Below are positions 1 to 9,852 of a stretch of 64,000 nucleotides of DNA, in pieces. This stretch comes from Siderastrea radians. Taxonomy: Eukaryota; Cnidaria; Anthozoa; Scleractinia; Rhizangiidae. Position numbers and translations under genes: made by a program. Position 1 is the first letter of the stretch. Every line of letters starts with the position of its first letter. A model generated the notes under the pieces. It was not told the DNA's origin and did no database searches. It worked only from the letters and a program-made list of their open reading frames with translations. The stretch is from contig OZ024889.1 in assembly GCA_964017195.1 (NCBI GenBank), forward strand, positions 53,166,711-53,230,710, written 5' to 3'.

Positions 1-83
1 GGATTCGCACAGTGAAACTGGTGTAAAATTTTAATCATATTCAACAAATTTAGACTGTCTGCTTTTCGGGGAAGAAACTATAC

Positions 84-394
84 CGTGTCTTGACTTTGTT
101 CTTGTTATCTGTAGTACTGAAAGCTAAATCCGTCAAAACTGTACTGCAGTTTGTACTTGGTCACCCACTGGCTGTAGCCATTTTTTCCTTGAGTTGCTAC
201 ACGTGTTAGAGAAGTTTGCTGATTACCCAAATCAACCTGAAGCCACGGATTGACATCACTTCGACCAGCTGAGCACGATCCTTTCTCTCGAACTCTGCAT
301 AGGATGGCGGAATTATTGGCATCCCACTGTGAAGAGGCACTAATTTGTATGTCAGAAATCCCACCATTCTCCATGCCGAGCGCTCCTGTACACT
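84..394 (-). pseudogene. F5/8C (discoidin) domain, first-half exon, with stop and lost acceptor
   Basis: The 311-nt exon is exactly the length of its paralogue at 59866-59556. Domain signatures include [28 protein letters not shown] and YKLQYSFDG. Differences from the intact copy: the sequence before the exon reads tatccg instead of tatcag, so the splice AG is gone, and AGA GAG has become AGA TAA, a stop after FSFQYYR. The donor ACG|gtatag is kept. The second half of the domain would lie beyond the left edge. Confidence 0.85.
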
Positions 395-532
395 CGGATA
401 TCGACATACAGATACAAAGTTATGTTAGTTTCTGTTCATTGCAATCTAGCTTGTAACAAAGGAATGGTTATTTGCAATTCTTTGTGTAAAAGGATCTAAG
501 GTCCCCTTAGCTTTGTGGTTAGACGAACCTCT

Positions 533-595
533 TAGTGTGTGTCTGTGTGTGTGTGCGTGTGTGAATAGATAGATAGATAGATAAACTTTATTAAT
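533..595. repeat. (GT)n and (TAGA)n simple repeats
   Basis: A GT-rich microsatellite followed by tagatagatagata. The GT part is shared with the paralogous intron at 59975-60001; the TAGA part belongs to the LINE tail. Confidence 0.8.
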
Positions 596-1297
596 GTGTC
601 AAGGCCACATAGCCTGGGAAAATCCCATACTAATTTGGGGACACAATTAATAGATATTAAAAATATGTAGAAAGAAAATTTATAATACTTAGAGCTATAT
701 AAAATGTTTATGATAATCAGATATTAAAAATATTTATAAAGAGAATTTAAAATACTTAAAGCTATATAAAATAATGATGATGAGCAGATATTAAAAATAT
801 GTAAAAAGAGAATTAAAAATACTTAAAACTGTATAAAATAATTATGAGGAGCAGAGGGAACAGCCCTTGCAGCCATCATCTATGAGCAGACTAATATCGT
901 ATTTGCGTATCTGTTTCCTAAAAATATTTAAAGTTTTAGCTGATCTTATGTCTGGGGATAATTTTCCCCACAGTTTTGGTCCAAGATATCGCAAAGAATG
1001 TTTACCATATGTAACCGTATTGAAACTTGGTGTGGAAAAGTCTGACTGTCTTAAAGAGTAAGAGGAATTATGATAATTAAAAATATTACAAATATAAGTA
1101 GGACATAGTCTGTTCCTCACTCTGTACATTAAGATGCAAATATCCTGCAAACGCCTGTTCATAAGTGTTGGTAACTCAGCTCTTTTGAGTAATTGTGAAT
1201 AGCTTGAAATCTTGTCTCTATAAACCGCCCTCAATCCTCTTTCTTGCAGCCTTTCTAGTTTTCGCGCGTCACTAGATCTGGTACAAGGCGAGGACAA
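566..1297 (-). mobile_element. 5'-truncated non-LTR retrotransposon (CR1/L2-like 3' end)
   Basis: The minus strand from 1297 to 842 encodes the C-terminal end of a LINE reverse-transcriptase polyprotein, with the family-typical run LERLQERGLRAVY, then RRLQDICILMYRVRN, then LRYLGPKLWGKL. The ORF ends at 842 and a 3' UTR-like AT-rich stretch follows, ending in a (TAGA)n tract near 566-590. The paralogous intron at 60 kb has none of this sequence: its (GT)n tract runs straight into the bases matching 1284 onward. The element is therefore a late, truncated insertion. Confidence 0.8.
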
Positions 1298-1386
1298 AAA
1301 TAGTCCATTTTATAATATTTTGCATCCGGAATTTCTATTTTTCGAAGAAAATGGGAATGCTGTTATGAGTAATAGCTAGTACAAAC

Positions 1387-1587
1387 CATTAAAATCGACA
1401 GTGTTCTCATCCTCGCTCCAGACTCCTACGATTCCGCACCGAATAGACGAGGGGCCACTGACTTGATAACCACGGACGCAGGAGAAAGAACAGGTTGAAC
1501 CATAATCTTGATCGGCTGTGAGACAATAGGAAGGCGAGACACGCACATTGCTCTTAAGAGTAAGGTTTTGGCACCTGGGTACAGGTG
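1387..1587 (-). pseudogene. Sushi/CCP domain exon (paralogue of 60113-60316)
   Basis: The 201-nt exon is in phase 1-1, with acceptor tatcag and donor G|gtttgt. The translation begins PVPRCQNLTL and contains the spacing TCSFSC...GYQVSGPSS, a six-cysteine, selectin-like Sushi pattern. The sixth cysteine codon, TGT in the 60-kb copy, is TTT here (VDF instead of VDC), which would leave one disulfide unpaired. Confidence 0.85.
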
Positions 1588-1796
1588 CTGATACTATAAG
1601 AGAGCGAAGAAATAGAAAAAAAGTTAACTACTTAAGTAATCGAATAGATACGTAGATCAACATCTTTTCCCCCTATTATAATTCGTACTTTAGAGCTTTT
1701 CATCTTGTTTTCTAAAGCCTTTCACTTTTCAAAAAACATTATATTATTACCCCGCCGTCAGGACGGGGTCTAGTAATACCCTTTTTTTTTTTTTTT

Positions 1797-3513
1797 GTCG
1801 TGGCCAGTTGCCCCAGACCTGCGCTCGGTCAAAACAATACTTGCCGGTAAACTTTGTTCGTTCAGCGTTTATTCGCCAGAATTTTCATGAAAGTTGGTGT
1901 AGAAAATTACCGGCGATTTAATGGCATGAAAATTCCTTCGATGAAAGCAAGAACGAAGGTGCTAGCGAGCTTTGAAGCTGGCATGAATTTGCCAAACCTG
2001 CCCTGGCACGTAAACATTACATCACTGAAACACAAAACGTGATCCGGGGAAGTCCCTTGCTTTCGCCAAGTTGAAAAATTCAACAGTGAAATGCAAGCAT
2101 ATTTTTGGCAGTTTTGCTTTGCTTCGCCAAAATCTTTAGGGAAAGTTGTGTAGAAAAGTACAAGAAATTCAATGGAGTTGACTTCTCTTCAATGAGAGCA
2201 AGGACGAAGGTGCTAGCGAGCTTTGAAAGCCAATGATTCATGCTACGTGCCGTAGCACATAAACATTACGTCTGAAACACAGAAGCCGATTCGGAGAAGT
2301 AAACTTGCTTGCGCCAAATCCCTCATCGAATCACGGCCTAAAATAGACTTTTACGGTTTTTCATAGCTACCAGTTTCCTTTAGATTTTAGAATGAGTTTT
2401 TTATCAAGAAATCTATTTAAATTTCCGTGCCCTTGCTATTTAGAATTACGCTGACATGTCAGTTCGATTATTTTAAAAAAACGTGACTTAATTGAGTCAC
2501 GCTATGGTCAAAATATTTCGTCACGTTCTTCTTCGCGAAAGCTAGGACAAGTGGATGACCAAGGAATGAGGGATGGGGTTTATACTATCAGGGATTCATG
2601 TTACCACAGGGAGAAGGGTGCAGAGCAGACGCATAAGGGGAAATGGCAGCAAACACAGGTACGATAAATCATCAACTTTAAAATTTACAATACTTGAGCT
2701 CGTATCTTGAGTGACCGTAATATATTTTGCTCCCTGGGAGGAGGAGAAAAAAGGCGGGGTCCGATGAAAGTAGGAACGAAGGTGCTAGCGAGCTTTGAAG
2801 CTGGAATAAATTCGCCTAACTTGCCGTGGCACGTAAACATTACATCACTGAAACACAGAAGCCGATTCGGGGAAGTCCCTTGCTTTCGCCAAGTTGAATA
2901 ATTCAACAGTCAAATGCAAGCATTTTTTTGGCAGTTTTGCTTTGCTTCGCCAAAATCTTTAGGGAAAGTTGTGTAGAAAAGTACAAGGAATTCAATGGAG
3001 TTAACATTTCTTCGACGAGAGCAAGGACGAATGTACTAGGGAGCTTAAGTTTGAAAGATGGCATGAACTCGCGATCGCTATGAACTTAGTAATTATGATG
3101 TAAAGTATGTATGTATGAGTGCCAAGAAGTGAGTAATACTGCCCTCCATAATTTCCCCCCGACCACAGGCCTTAAAAGTAAGAAATTAGAAATGAGAACC
3201 AAGATAAAAGAAAAATCTTTGACCCCGGCGGGATTCGAACCCACGACCTCCGGATTAGAACACCGTCGCTCAACCAACTGAGCTACGAGGTCAGGCTGAG
3301 TCACGCTATGATCAAAATAATAATTTCATCACGCTCTTCGTCACGCAAGCTAAAACAGAGTGATTAGGCAAGTCGTGTCTTGATTTATATTATCATCGCA
3401 AGCACGTAAAAGATACGATAAATCACCAACTTTTACCTGGCCGTAATATATTTTGGACCCCAAGGGCAGAGAGAACAACGGCGGGGTTAATGCCCCCTGG
3501 GGCTTTTCTTGTT
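1797..3513. repeat. Direct repeat copy A (about 1.7 kb)
   Basis: Starts gtcgtggccagttgcccc and ends cctggggcttttcttgtt. Nearly identical to 3936-5658, offset about 2,140 bases. It carries one tRNA-Arg-like sequence. The short ORFs in it repeat in both copies and look non-coding. Confidence 0.9.
3221..3292 (-). tRNA. tRNA-Arg(UCU)-like sequence, probably SINE-derived
   Basis: The 72 bases fold as a tRNA: 7-bp acceptor stem (GACCTCG/CGGGGTC with one G-U), TA at 8-9, D arm GCTC/GAGC, T arm GTGGG-TTCGAAT-CCCGC, anticodon TCT. The anticodon stem has mismatches at both ends, which is poor for a working gene. It sits in a repeat and is duplicated at 5366-5437. I favour a tRNA-derived SINE head or pseudo-tRNA. 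Confidence 0.55.
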
Positions 3514-3935
3514 ACCCCGCCGTCAGGACGGGGTCTAGTAATACCCATTTTTTTTCCGTGGTTTTCTTTTTTTTTTTTTTGGTGGTCACTTGCCCCAGAC
3601 CTCCGGTTTTCGCTCGGCCAAACAAATACTCGTCGTGTCTTTCGCTACACAGGCAAGGGCTTTTATCTTGAGCGACCGTAACATATTTTACACCCGAGGG
3701 GGGAACAACGGCGGGGTCTAATGCCCCTGGGGCTTTTCTTGTTTTTTTTTTTTGGTGGTCACTTGCCCCAGATCTCCGGTTTTCGCTCGGCCAAAGAAAT
3801 ACTTGTCGTGTCTTTCGCTACACAGCCAAGGGCTTTTATCTTGAGTGACCGTAACATATTTTACACCCCCCGGGGGGGAGAACAACGGCGGGGTCTAATG
3901 CCCCTGGGGCTTTTCTTGTTTTTTTTTTTTTTTTT
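3491..3935. repeat. Short tandem units between the two 1.7-kb copies
   Basis: The phrase cccctggggcttttcttg recurs at about 3494, 3724 and 3901, followed by poly-T, a ttgccccagacctccgg-type block and gaccgtaacatattttac. Units are 180-230 bases long, which suggests unequal exchange within the insert. Confidence 0.75.
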
Positions 3936-5658
3936 GTCGTGGTCAGTTGCCCCAGACCTTCGCTCGGTCAAAACAATACTTGCCGGTAAACTTTGTCCGT
4001 TTAGCGTTTATTCGCCAGCATTTTCATGAAAGTTGGTGTAGGAAATTACCGGCGATTTAATGGCATGAAAATTCCTTCGATGAAAGCAAGAACGAAGGTG
4101 CTAGCGAGCTTTGAAGCTGGCATGAATTTGCCAAACCTGCCCTGGCACGTAAACATTACATCACTGAAACACAAAACGTGATCCGGGGAAGTCCCTTGCT
4201 TTCGCCAAGTTGAAAAATTCAACAGTGAAATGCAAGCATATTTTTGGCAGTTTTGCTTTGCTTCGCCAAAATCTTTAGGGAAAGTTGTGTAGAAAAGTAC
4301 AAGAAATTCAATGGAGTTGACTTCTCTTCAATGAGAGCAAGGACGAAGGTGCTAGCGAGCTTTGAAAGCCAATGATTCATGCTACGTGCCGTAGCACATA
4401 AACATTATGTCATTGAAACACAGAAGCCGATTCGGAGAAGTAAACTTGCTTGCACCAAATCCCTCATCGAATCACGGCCTAAAATAGACTTTTACGGTTT
4501 TTCATAGCTACCAGTTTCCTTTAGATTTTAGAATGAGTTTTTTAATCAAGAAATCTATTTAAATTTCCGTGCCCTTGCTATTTAGAACTACGCTGACATG
4601 TCAGTTCGTTTATTTAAAAAAAAAATGTGACTTAACTGAGTCACGCTATGGTCAAAATATTTCGTCACGTTCTCCTTCGCGAAAGCTAGGACAAGTGGAT
4701 GACCAAGGAATGAGGGATGGGGTTCATACTATCAGGGATTCATGTTACCACAGGGAGAAGGGTGCGGAGCAGACGCATAAGGGGAAATGGCAGCAAACAC
4801 AGGTACGATAAATCATCAACTTTAAAATTTACACCACTTGAGCTCGTATCTTGAGTGACCGTAATATATTTTGCTCCCTGGGAGGAGGAGAAAAACGGCG
4901 GGGTCCAATGAAAGTAGGAACGAAGGTGTTAGCGAGCTTTGAAGCTGGAATGAATTCGCCTAACTTGCCGTGGCACGTAAACATTACATTACTGAGACAC
5001 AGAAGCCGATTCGGGGAAGTCCCTTGCTTTCGCCAAGTTGAATAATTCAACAGTCAAATGCAAGCATTTTTTTGGGCAGTTTTGCTTTGCTTCGCCAAAA
5101 TCTTTAGGGAAAGTTGTGTAGAAAAGTACAAGGAATTCAATGGAGTTAACATTTCTTCGACGAGAGCAAGGACGAATGTACTAGGGAGCTTAAGTTTGAA
5201 AGATGGCATGAACTCGCGATCGCTATGAACTTAGTAATTATGATGTAAAGTATGTATGTATGAGTGCCAAGAAGTGAGTAATACTGCCCTCCATAATTTC
5301 CCCCCGACCACAGTCCTTAAAAGTAAGAAATTAGAAATGAGAACCAAGATAAAAGAAAAATCTTTGACCCCGGCGGGATTCGAACCCACGACCTCCGGAT
5401 TAGAACACCGTCGCTCAACCAACTGAGCTACGAGGCCAGGCTGAGTCACGCTATGATCAAAATAATAATTTCATCACCCTCTTCGTCACGCACGCTAAAA
5501 CAGGGTGATTAGGCAAGCCGTGTCTTGATTTATATTATCATGGCAAGCACATAAAAGATACGATAAGTCACCAACTTTTACCTGGCCGTAATATATTTTG
5601 GACCCCAAGGGCAGAGAGAACAACGGCGGGGTTAATGCCCCCTGGGGCTTTTCTTGTT
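3936..5658. repeat. Direct repeat copy B (about 1.7 kb)
   Basis: Second copy of 1797-3513 with scattered substitutions and small indels. It ends exactly where the paralogous intron resumes at 5658. Confidence 0.9.
5366..5437 (-). tRNA. tRNA-Arg(UCU)-like sequence, second copy
   Basis: Same structure as 3221-3292, with one change in the acceptor stem (GGCCTCG). It was carried by the 1.7-kb duplication. The A and B boxes are intact, but the anticodon stem is weak. Confidence 0.55.
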
Positions 5659-6355
5659 TATTCATAATGCAGATTGTGTTATTGCAGGATAAACTCGGAT
5701 CGTGTTTAAAGCTACACAAGTACAGTGCTAGTCTAGTATGCCCATATCATGTCCAGATTGTGGGCTGTCATGAATTTCTCTCTGAGATTGTAGGCTGAAT
5801 CTCTCTCATTTTCAACGATTTCCAACGTTGGGTGGATCCTGGAAGTTAAATAATTGTGCGAGACGAGTTATGCTGTTGAAAACTATCCTAGAAACAATTA
5901 GACTTACGCGCAACAATAACCTTTCATGACAGGCCACGGTGGGCAAAATTACACGCTTGGAGAGGGTTGGCAGACTGAAGAAAGGCTTGCAGAGAGTGAA
6001 GGCTCATACTGGCCGACAAAAGCAACTTGGCATGAGTAATCTCGCGTAATCTCTTACGAGTCTATAGCGTTGAGTGTTCGCTTACACGCAAACGGCTTTG
6101 GTTATTTTATCGAACAAGAGAGAAAGAAGACCCACCAGCAAACATGACAAGGTAGATTATTGGAATATACATCTTAAATTAAGAAAGGCAAATGCAAAAG
6201 ACCAGTAGGCTCTGATTTTTAAAATGAGAGGAAAAGCGACGAAAATAGCAGTAAAATAGCTTCGTCAAACTTGGTAACGCAGACGAAAGGTTATCACAAT
6301 TAAACGAGCGGGTAAAAATATCTTATATAAGAAAAAAAATTATGTTCTGTCTTAC
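5659..6355. other. Intron sequence of the decayed gene
   Basis: Bases 5659 to about 5900 match 60489-60720, the same intron of the kinase gene. The remainder up to the lectin exon shows no gene or clear repeat. Confidence 0.6.
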
Positions 6356-6739
6356 CACTGATTTCGCACACGTAACGATGAGATCGGTTACAGTTCCTGT
6401 CGTTCCATTTCACTCCACGATAAGGCGTTCAGAGTTCTACATAATCCTCAGCACCTCCAAGGTCGTTGGGTTCTCCAGAACGCCAGTTAGTATAAGTAAC
6501 AATAGACTCGACGAACCACAACCAGCGTGACATGTTCTTGGCATCCCTGTATAAACCAATCCAAGACAAGCTTTTTACATTTGAAGCAAGTGCTTGCTGT
6601 TCAGCTTGTGAAGTCACCACTGCCAGGTTTGATCCCAGTGCCTTGCAATGGAATTGGGCCTCTCTCCAAGCCAGGGTTTTTTTGTCCGAGAATCTGTAGA
6701 AAGAATCTCGGAGGTGAATCCAGGATTGGGGGCATGTTG
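6356..6739 (-). pseudogene. C-type lectin domain exon with in-frame TGA
   Basis: The 384-nt exon is in phase 1-1 with acceptor tttttcag and donor G|gtaaga. It encodes a whole lectin domain: TCPQSWIHLRDSFYRF, WREAQFHCKALGSNLAVV, WIGLYRDA, the EPN sugar-specificity triplet in WRSGEPND, then WNDRNC and YVCEIS. EPN favours mannose-type ligands in the family. Between EDYVEL and WND an in-frame TGA (6431-6429) stops translation; CGA to TGA by CpG decay is the simplest origin. The exon length is still a multiple of three. Confidence 0.85.
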
Positions 6740-7205
6740 CTGAAAAATACATGAGTTTACAAAGGTACTCAGTGTAAGAATACTGAAGAAGTCCGCGGAA
6801 GGTCATTTAATGTAATTAAAATAATGCATCTTCTACATTGAATTATCAGTTGTAAATAAATAATATACGGATAGACAGACTAATTTTAAAGGAAATAACT
6901 AAACAGGGGATTATTCCTTTGCATGTAAATGTGTCTCTTGGGTGTGTTTGAAGACCGGGTAAAGGATTGTGATGAATACTGGCCCGTAGTGGCTTAAGCG
7001 TAACTTGGCAGGTGATGACACGTCAATTCATTCCGTTTTCGTTTCGCTTAATATCAATGCAGTTTAGCACGGTGTTAATGAGAAAAAAGAATAGGCAGGA
7101 AGCTCTTAATTTTAAATTCGTATAAAAAACAATGAAAACGTGTTCAGTAAAGTTGTCTTCTCAGAAAATTTAATTCGAATACAGACGACGGTCGAATAGT
7201 ATCCC
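6740..7205. other. Intron, no gene seen
   Basis: AT-rich intron sequence between the lectin exon and the HIRAN-like gene. No repeat or coding signal was recognised. Confidence 0.5.
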
Positions 7206-7239
7206 ATGATGCATCTTGTTCGATCTTATATTATCACTA

Positions 7240-7258
7240 CCTACGTGACGTCATCAGT
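7240..7258. promoter_or_regulatory. CRE-like palindrome upstream of the HIRAN-like gene
   Basis: The sequence acgtgacgtcatc contains the perfect octamer TGACGTCA, the known ATF/CREB half-site pair, about 45 bases before the preferred ATG. Role inferred from position. Confidence 0.3.
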
Positions 7259-7298
7259 ATTTCACAGCTCGCGCGAAGTAAACATCAGAGTGTCTGCC

Positions 7299-9852
7299 AT
7301 GGCGTGTTTCGAAACTTGTCTGGGTTTTGCAGCTTCTGCTTTTGCAAGTAACGACTTGGCTTACATTTACTGTGTATCAAAAGAGAATTTCAGCGTTACA
7401 TTGAAGGGTTTTACGTGTGTTTCGTTAGTTTGTCGAGAAGTACATGTCAGTTACGTGGAAACAATGGACGAACGAAGAAGAGCTCTCGTCCCTGTGACTG
7501 TGGAAAATTCGGCTATAGCCGTATTATTTGCCGGAGTAAGAAGTCCTGTGCTGATCCGAATCAATTCGTCTTGTGATGTCACAGTAAGTTCTTAGCAATC
7601 TGTGAAATGTTTTGGTTTATTTACCAAGGCAAACTACTACCATTTTCGTTCAACCCTGAAGCGTGACGATTTTTTCGCGTATGTTTACTTTTCAAACGTA
7701 ACAGTTTCCCAGACATCAGTCTCGTCTGGCCCAATGAAAATGCGCTGTTTTGGGCGGGAAACGAACAACGTTTGTCAAACGACAGTTGCATGTTTTGTTC
7801 ACGTGGCTGGCAAGTTTTCGATTGTACTTTTCCTCATATAAGCTCTTGATCGGCTGGCAAGGTTTAGGTTTTCAGATTTTGTCGAGAATAACAGAGATGA
7901 CTCCCGTACAGATAAAAGTAGTTTATGACTATTATTCTGCTAAAAGAACCACGCCATTCTTCATAACAGAGGAGGAGTTGTTAAATATGGACTTCCACAG
8001 CTTTAAGAGTCGACTTCTGCTGGAGGTTCCGCACATAGCAAAATCAACATCAGCAAAGGCGCTTCGATTGACCATGAGCGACGAGAACCTGGAGGTTGAT
8101 CTCTCTCCTATATACTTCAGCTTCCAAATCAAGGAAATCATAGCTAAACAGAAAAACATTACCGTACAAGCATTTTCGTTCGAGAGCCCCTCGGTGTCAG
8201 TTGACTCGACAGCCCGTTCTGCATCGAGAGAGTTCACTGCTCAGAAAACAAACACGGGCGGACATGAACCCGAAGCTAAGCGATAAAAACAAGGTTCACT
8301 AGAATATGCATCGAAAGCCCGAAGATCTCATGATTTGAAGCAAGAAACTGAGCTCGATCAGTCTCTCGAAGGGCTAGACGAAGTGTTCGAATAGCGCCCC
8401 CTCCCCCAATAAAGCACAAGACCACAATAAACATCAAACACCTCTTCAGAGACACGTGAGTAAAACAGAGGAAGAAATCCTTTTAAAGCAGCAGTACATC
8501 GATCGGCTGAAGGAAAAGGAGAGCGAAATCGTAATCAACCTCCAGGTTCTCGTCGCTCATGGTCAATCGAAGCGCCTTTGCTGATGTTGATTTTGCTATG
8601 TGCGGAAGTCGACTCTTAAAGCTGTGGAAGTCCAAATTTAACAACTCCTCCTCTGTTATGAAGAACGGCGTGGTTCTTTTAGCAGAATAATAGTCATAAA
8701 CTACTTTCATCTGTACGGGAGTCATCTCTGTTATTCTCGACAAAATCTGAAAACCTAAACCTTGCCAGCCGATCAAGAGCTTATATGAGGAAAAGTACAA
8801 TCGAAAACTTGAAAACCTGCCAGCCACGTGAACAAAACATGCAACTGTCGTTTGACAAACGTTGTTCGTTTCCCACCCAAAACAGCGCATTTTCATTGGG
8901 CCAGACGAGACTGATGTCTGGGAAACTGTCACGTTTGAAAAGTAAACATACGCGAAAAAATCGTCACGCTTCAGGGTTGAACGAAAATGGTAGTATCTCT
9001 TGCTTTGGCTTTCTTTTGTGATCGAGCTGTTGTTATGCGGGAACTTGTGATATTCTAAAATAATGGGAAAATTCAACAACCCTCTTGTTTCTTTCTTTCT
9101 TACAGTGTCTCGACCCAAGTAATCTTTCAGCAGATGGTCTAGCCAGAACACTGATTTGGTCTTTCGAATTAATACCTGCTCCTGCCGCTCAGTACGTGAG
9201 ATCGACCGTGATAAAAGGCTCTCCACTCGACGAATATTTTCCACCAGTGGAACTCGACGAATACCGCTGTAACTGTTCGAGTTCGACATCTTACTGCTTA
9301 GTGCCAATGATTTCGGAGACCTCTACCGATTTCCTTTCCGACCTTAGTGAGGAGGACAGTCCTGTTTTCAGCGAAGATGAGTGTTCTCTCCAGGCAGATG
9401 ACCAAGACAACTCTGATGGTCACCACTCTGACTCCGATGAAGTGGAGTATTTCTCAGAATCGTTTTCTGTGAAAGGATCATTCTGGGCAACCAAAGATCA
9501 GGATGCCCTAAAAAAGGCCGTGGAACTAAAATCTAAAGAGACAAATGTGCCAGTGAGAGCCTCTTTTGAAACAAGCAATTTGACCGGCAAAAATGCCATG
9601 ACGTTTGAAGTTTTTGACGCTGCAGTTTGGCTCGTTATTGGCTACTGTGGAGTGGAGAAAATTCCAAAGCTGACAAAGGCCATCAAGAGAGAAGAAATTA
9701 TTTCCTACAAGGTGTGCTTCATAAAGAGGCAGTGGATTCCTAAAGTTAGGGATTTTAGACTTTACGCTGCACTGACTATTACAAAGAAAGGTCGGTGGGA
9801 CAAAAATGATAGCAACAACAAATATAACAGTGACTTGTGCTTTGATATTTAA
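7299..9852 (+). CDS. Two-exon HIRAN-like domain protein, multi-copy cnidarian type
   Basis: Exons are 7299-7583 and 9106-9852, joined by a GT-AG intron (ACA|gtaagt ... ttacag|TGT, phase 0), giving about 343 residues. I chose the ATG at 7299 for its gccATGg context; 7206 is in frame upstream. The N-terminal ~100 residues are hydrophobic/beta-like. Residues ~165-210 are acidic and Ser-rich (SDLSEEDSPVFSEDE). Residues ~240-330 resemble a HIRAN-like fold: VPVRASFETSNLTGKNAM, then WLVIGYCGV, then LYAALTITKKGRW. HIRAN domains bind DNA or chromatin in other proteins; the function here is unknown. It lies inside an intron of the decayed lectin gene on the opposite strand and points tail-to-tail at the recombinase gene. 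A CRE-like TGACGTCA lies at about 7247-7254. Confidence 0.6.
7631..8996. repeat. Large inverted repeat, arms about 465 bp, spacer about 435 bp
   Basis: Left arm 7631-8101 (tactaccattttcgttcaac ... gagaacctggaggttgat) is repeated in reverse complement at 8537-8996. Arms are highly similar, with small indels. Transcription across it would form a long hairpin. It lies entirely within the HIRAN-gene intron. Confidence 0.85.
7897..8286 (+). CDS. Unknown 129-aa ORF inside the HIRAN-gene intron
   Basis: Starts MTPVQIKVVYDYYSAKRT and runs 129 residues through EEELLNMDFHSFKSRLL, LRLTMSDENLEVDL and ITVQAFSFESPSVSV to a basic C terminus. I do not recognise a named domain. Most of it is repeated in inverse orientation at 8540-8730, where a four-residue deletion (LLEV) and truncation have occurred. 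Near-intact duplication implies it was coding until recently. It may be another gene of the same unit as the HIRAN-like and recombinase genes, or an older exon captured in the intron. Confidence 0.45.
   Translation: MTPVQIKVVYDYYSAKRTTPFFITEEELLNMDFHSFKSRLLLEVPHIAKSTSAKALRLTMSDENLEVDLSPIYFSFQIKEIIAKQKNITVQAFSFESPSVSVDSTARSASREFTAQKTNTGGHEPEAKR

Larger units (their letters stand above)
1749..5657. mobile_element. 3.9-kb composite repeat insertion in the paralogous intron
   Basis: The intron upstream of the Sushi exon matches 60.3-60.7 kb up to about 1748 and again from 5658 (tattcataatgcagatt) to about 5900. In the 60-kb copy the two flanks are adjacent, so everything between arrived after, or was lost since, the duplication. 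The insert holds two 1.7-kb direct copies separated by shorter tandem units. It carries poly-T runs and the motif CCCCGCCGTCAGGACGGGG. No long coding frame was recognised. Confidence 0.75.

Noticed and set aside
3086..3304. A 72-aa minus-strand ORF (LVAQLVERRCSNPEVVGSNP)
   Set aside because: This is the familiar translation of a tRNA-like sequence, not a protein.
1854..5050. Several 62-102 aa ORFs inside the duplicated repeat
   Set aside because: They recur in repeat copies, run through poly-T, and have no domain. They are most likely chance frames.
6429..6431. Selenocysteine reading of the TGA in the lectin exon
   Set aside because: No selenocysteine is known at this site in lectin domains, no SECIS element was seen, and other lesions show the gene is decaying.
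8483..9307. A 274-aa minus-strand ORF that looks like a gene
   Set aside because: It is the reverse arm of the inverted repeat joined to spacer and flanking sequence, and it overlaps the second exon of the HIRAN-like gene on the other strand.
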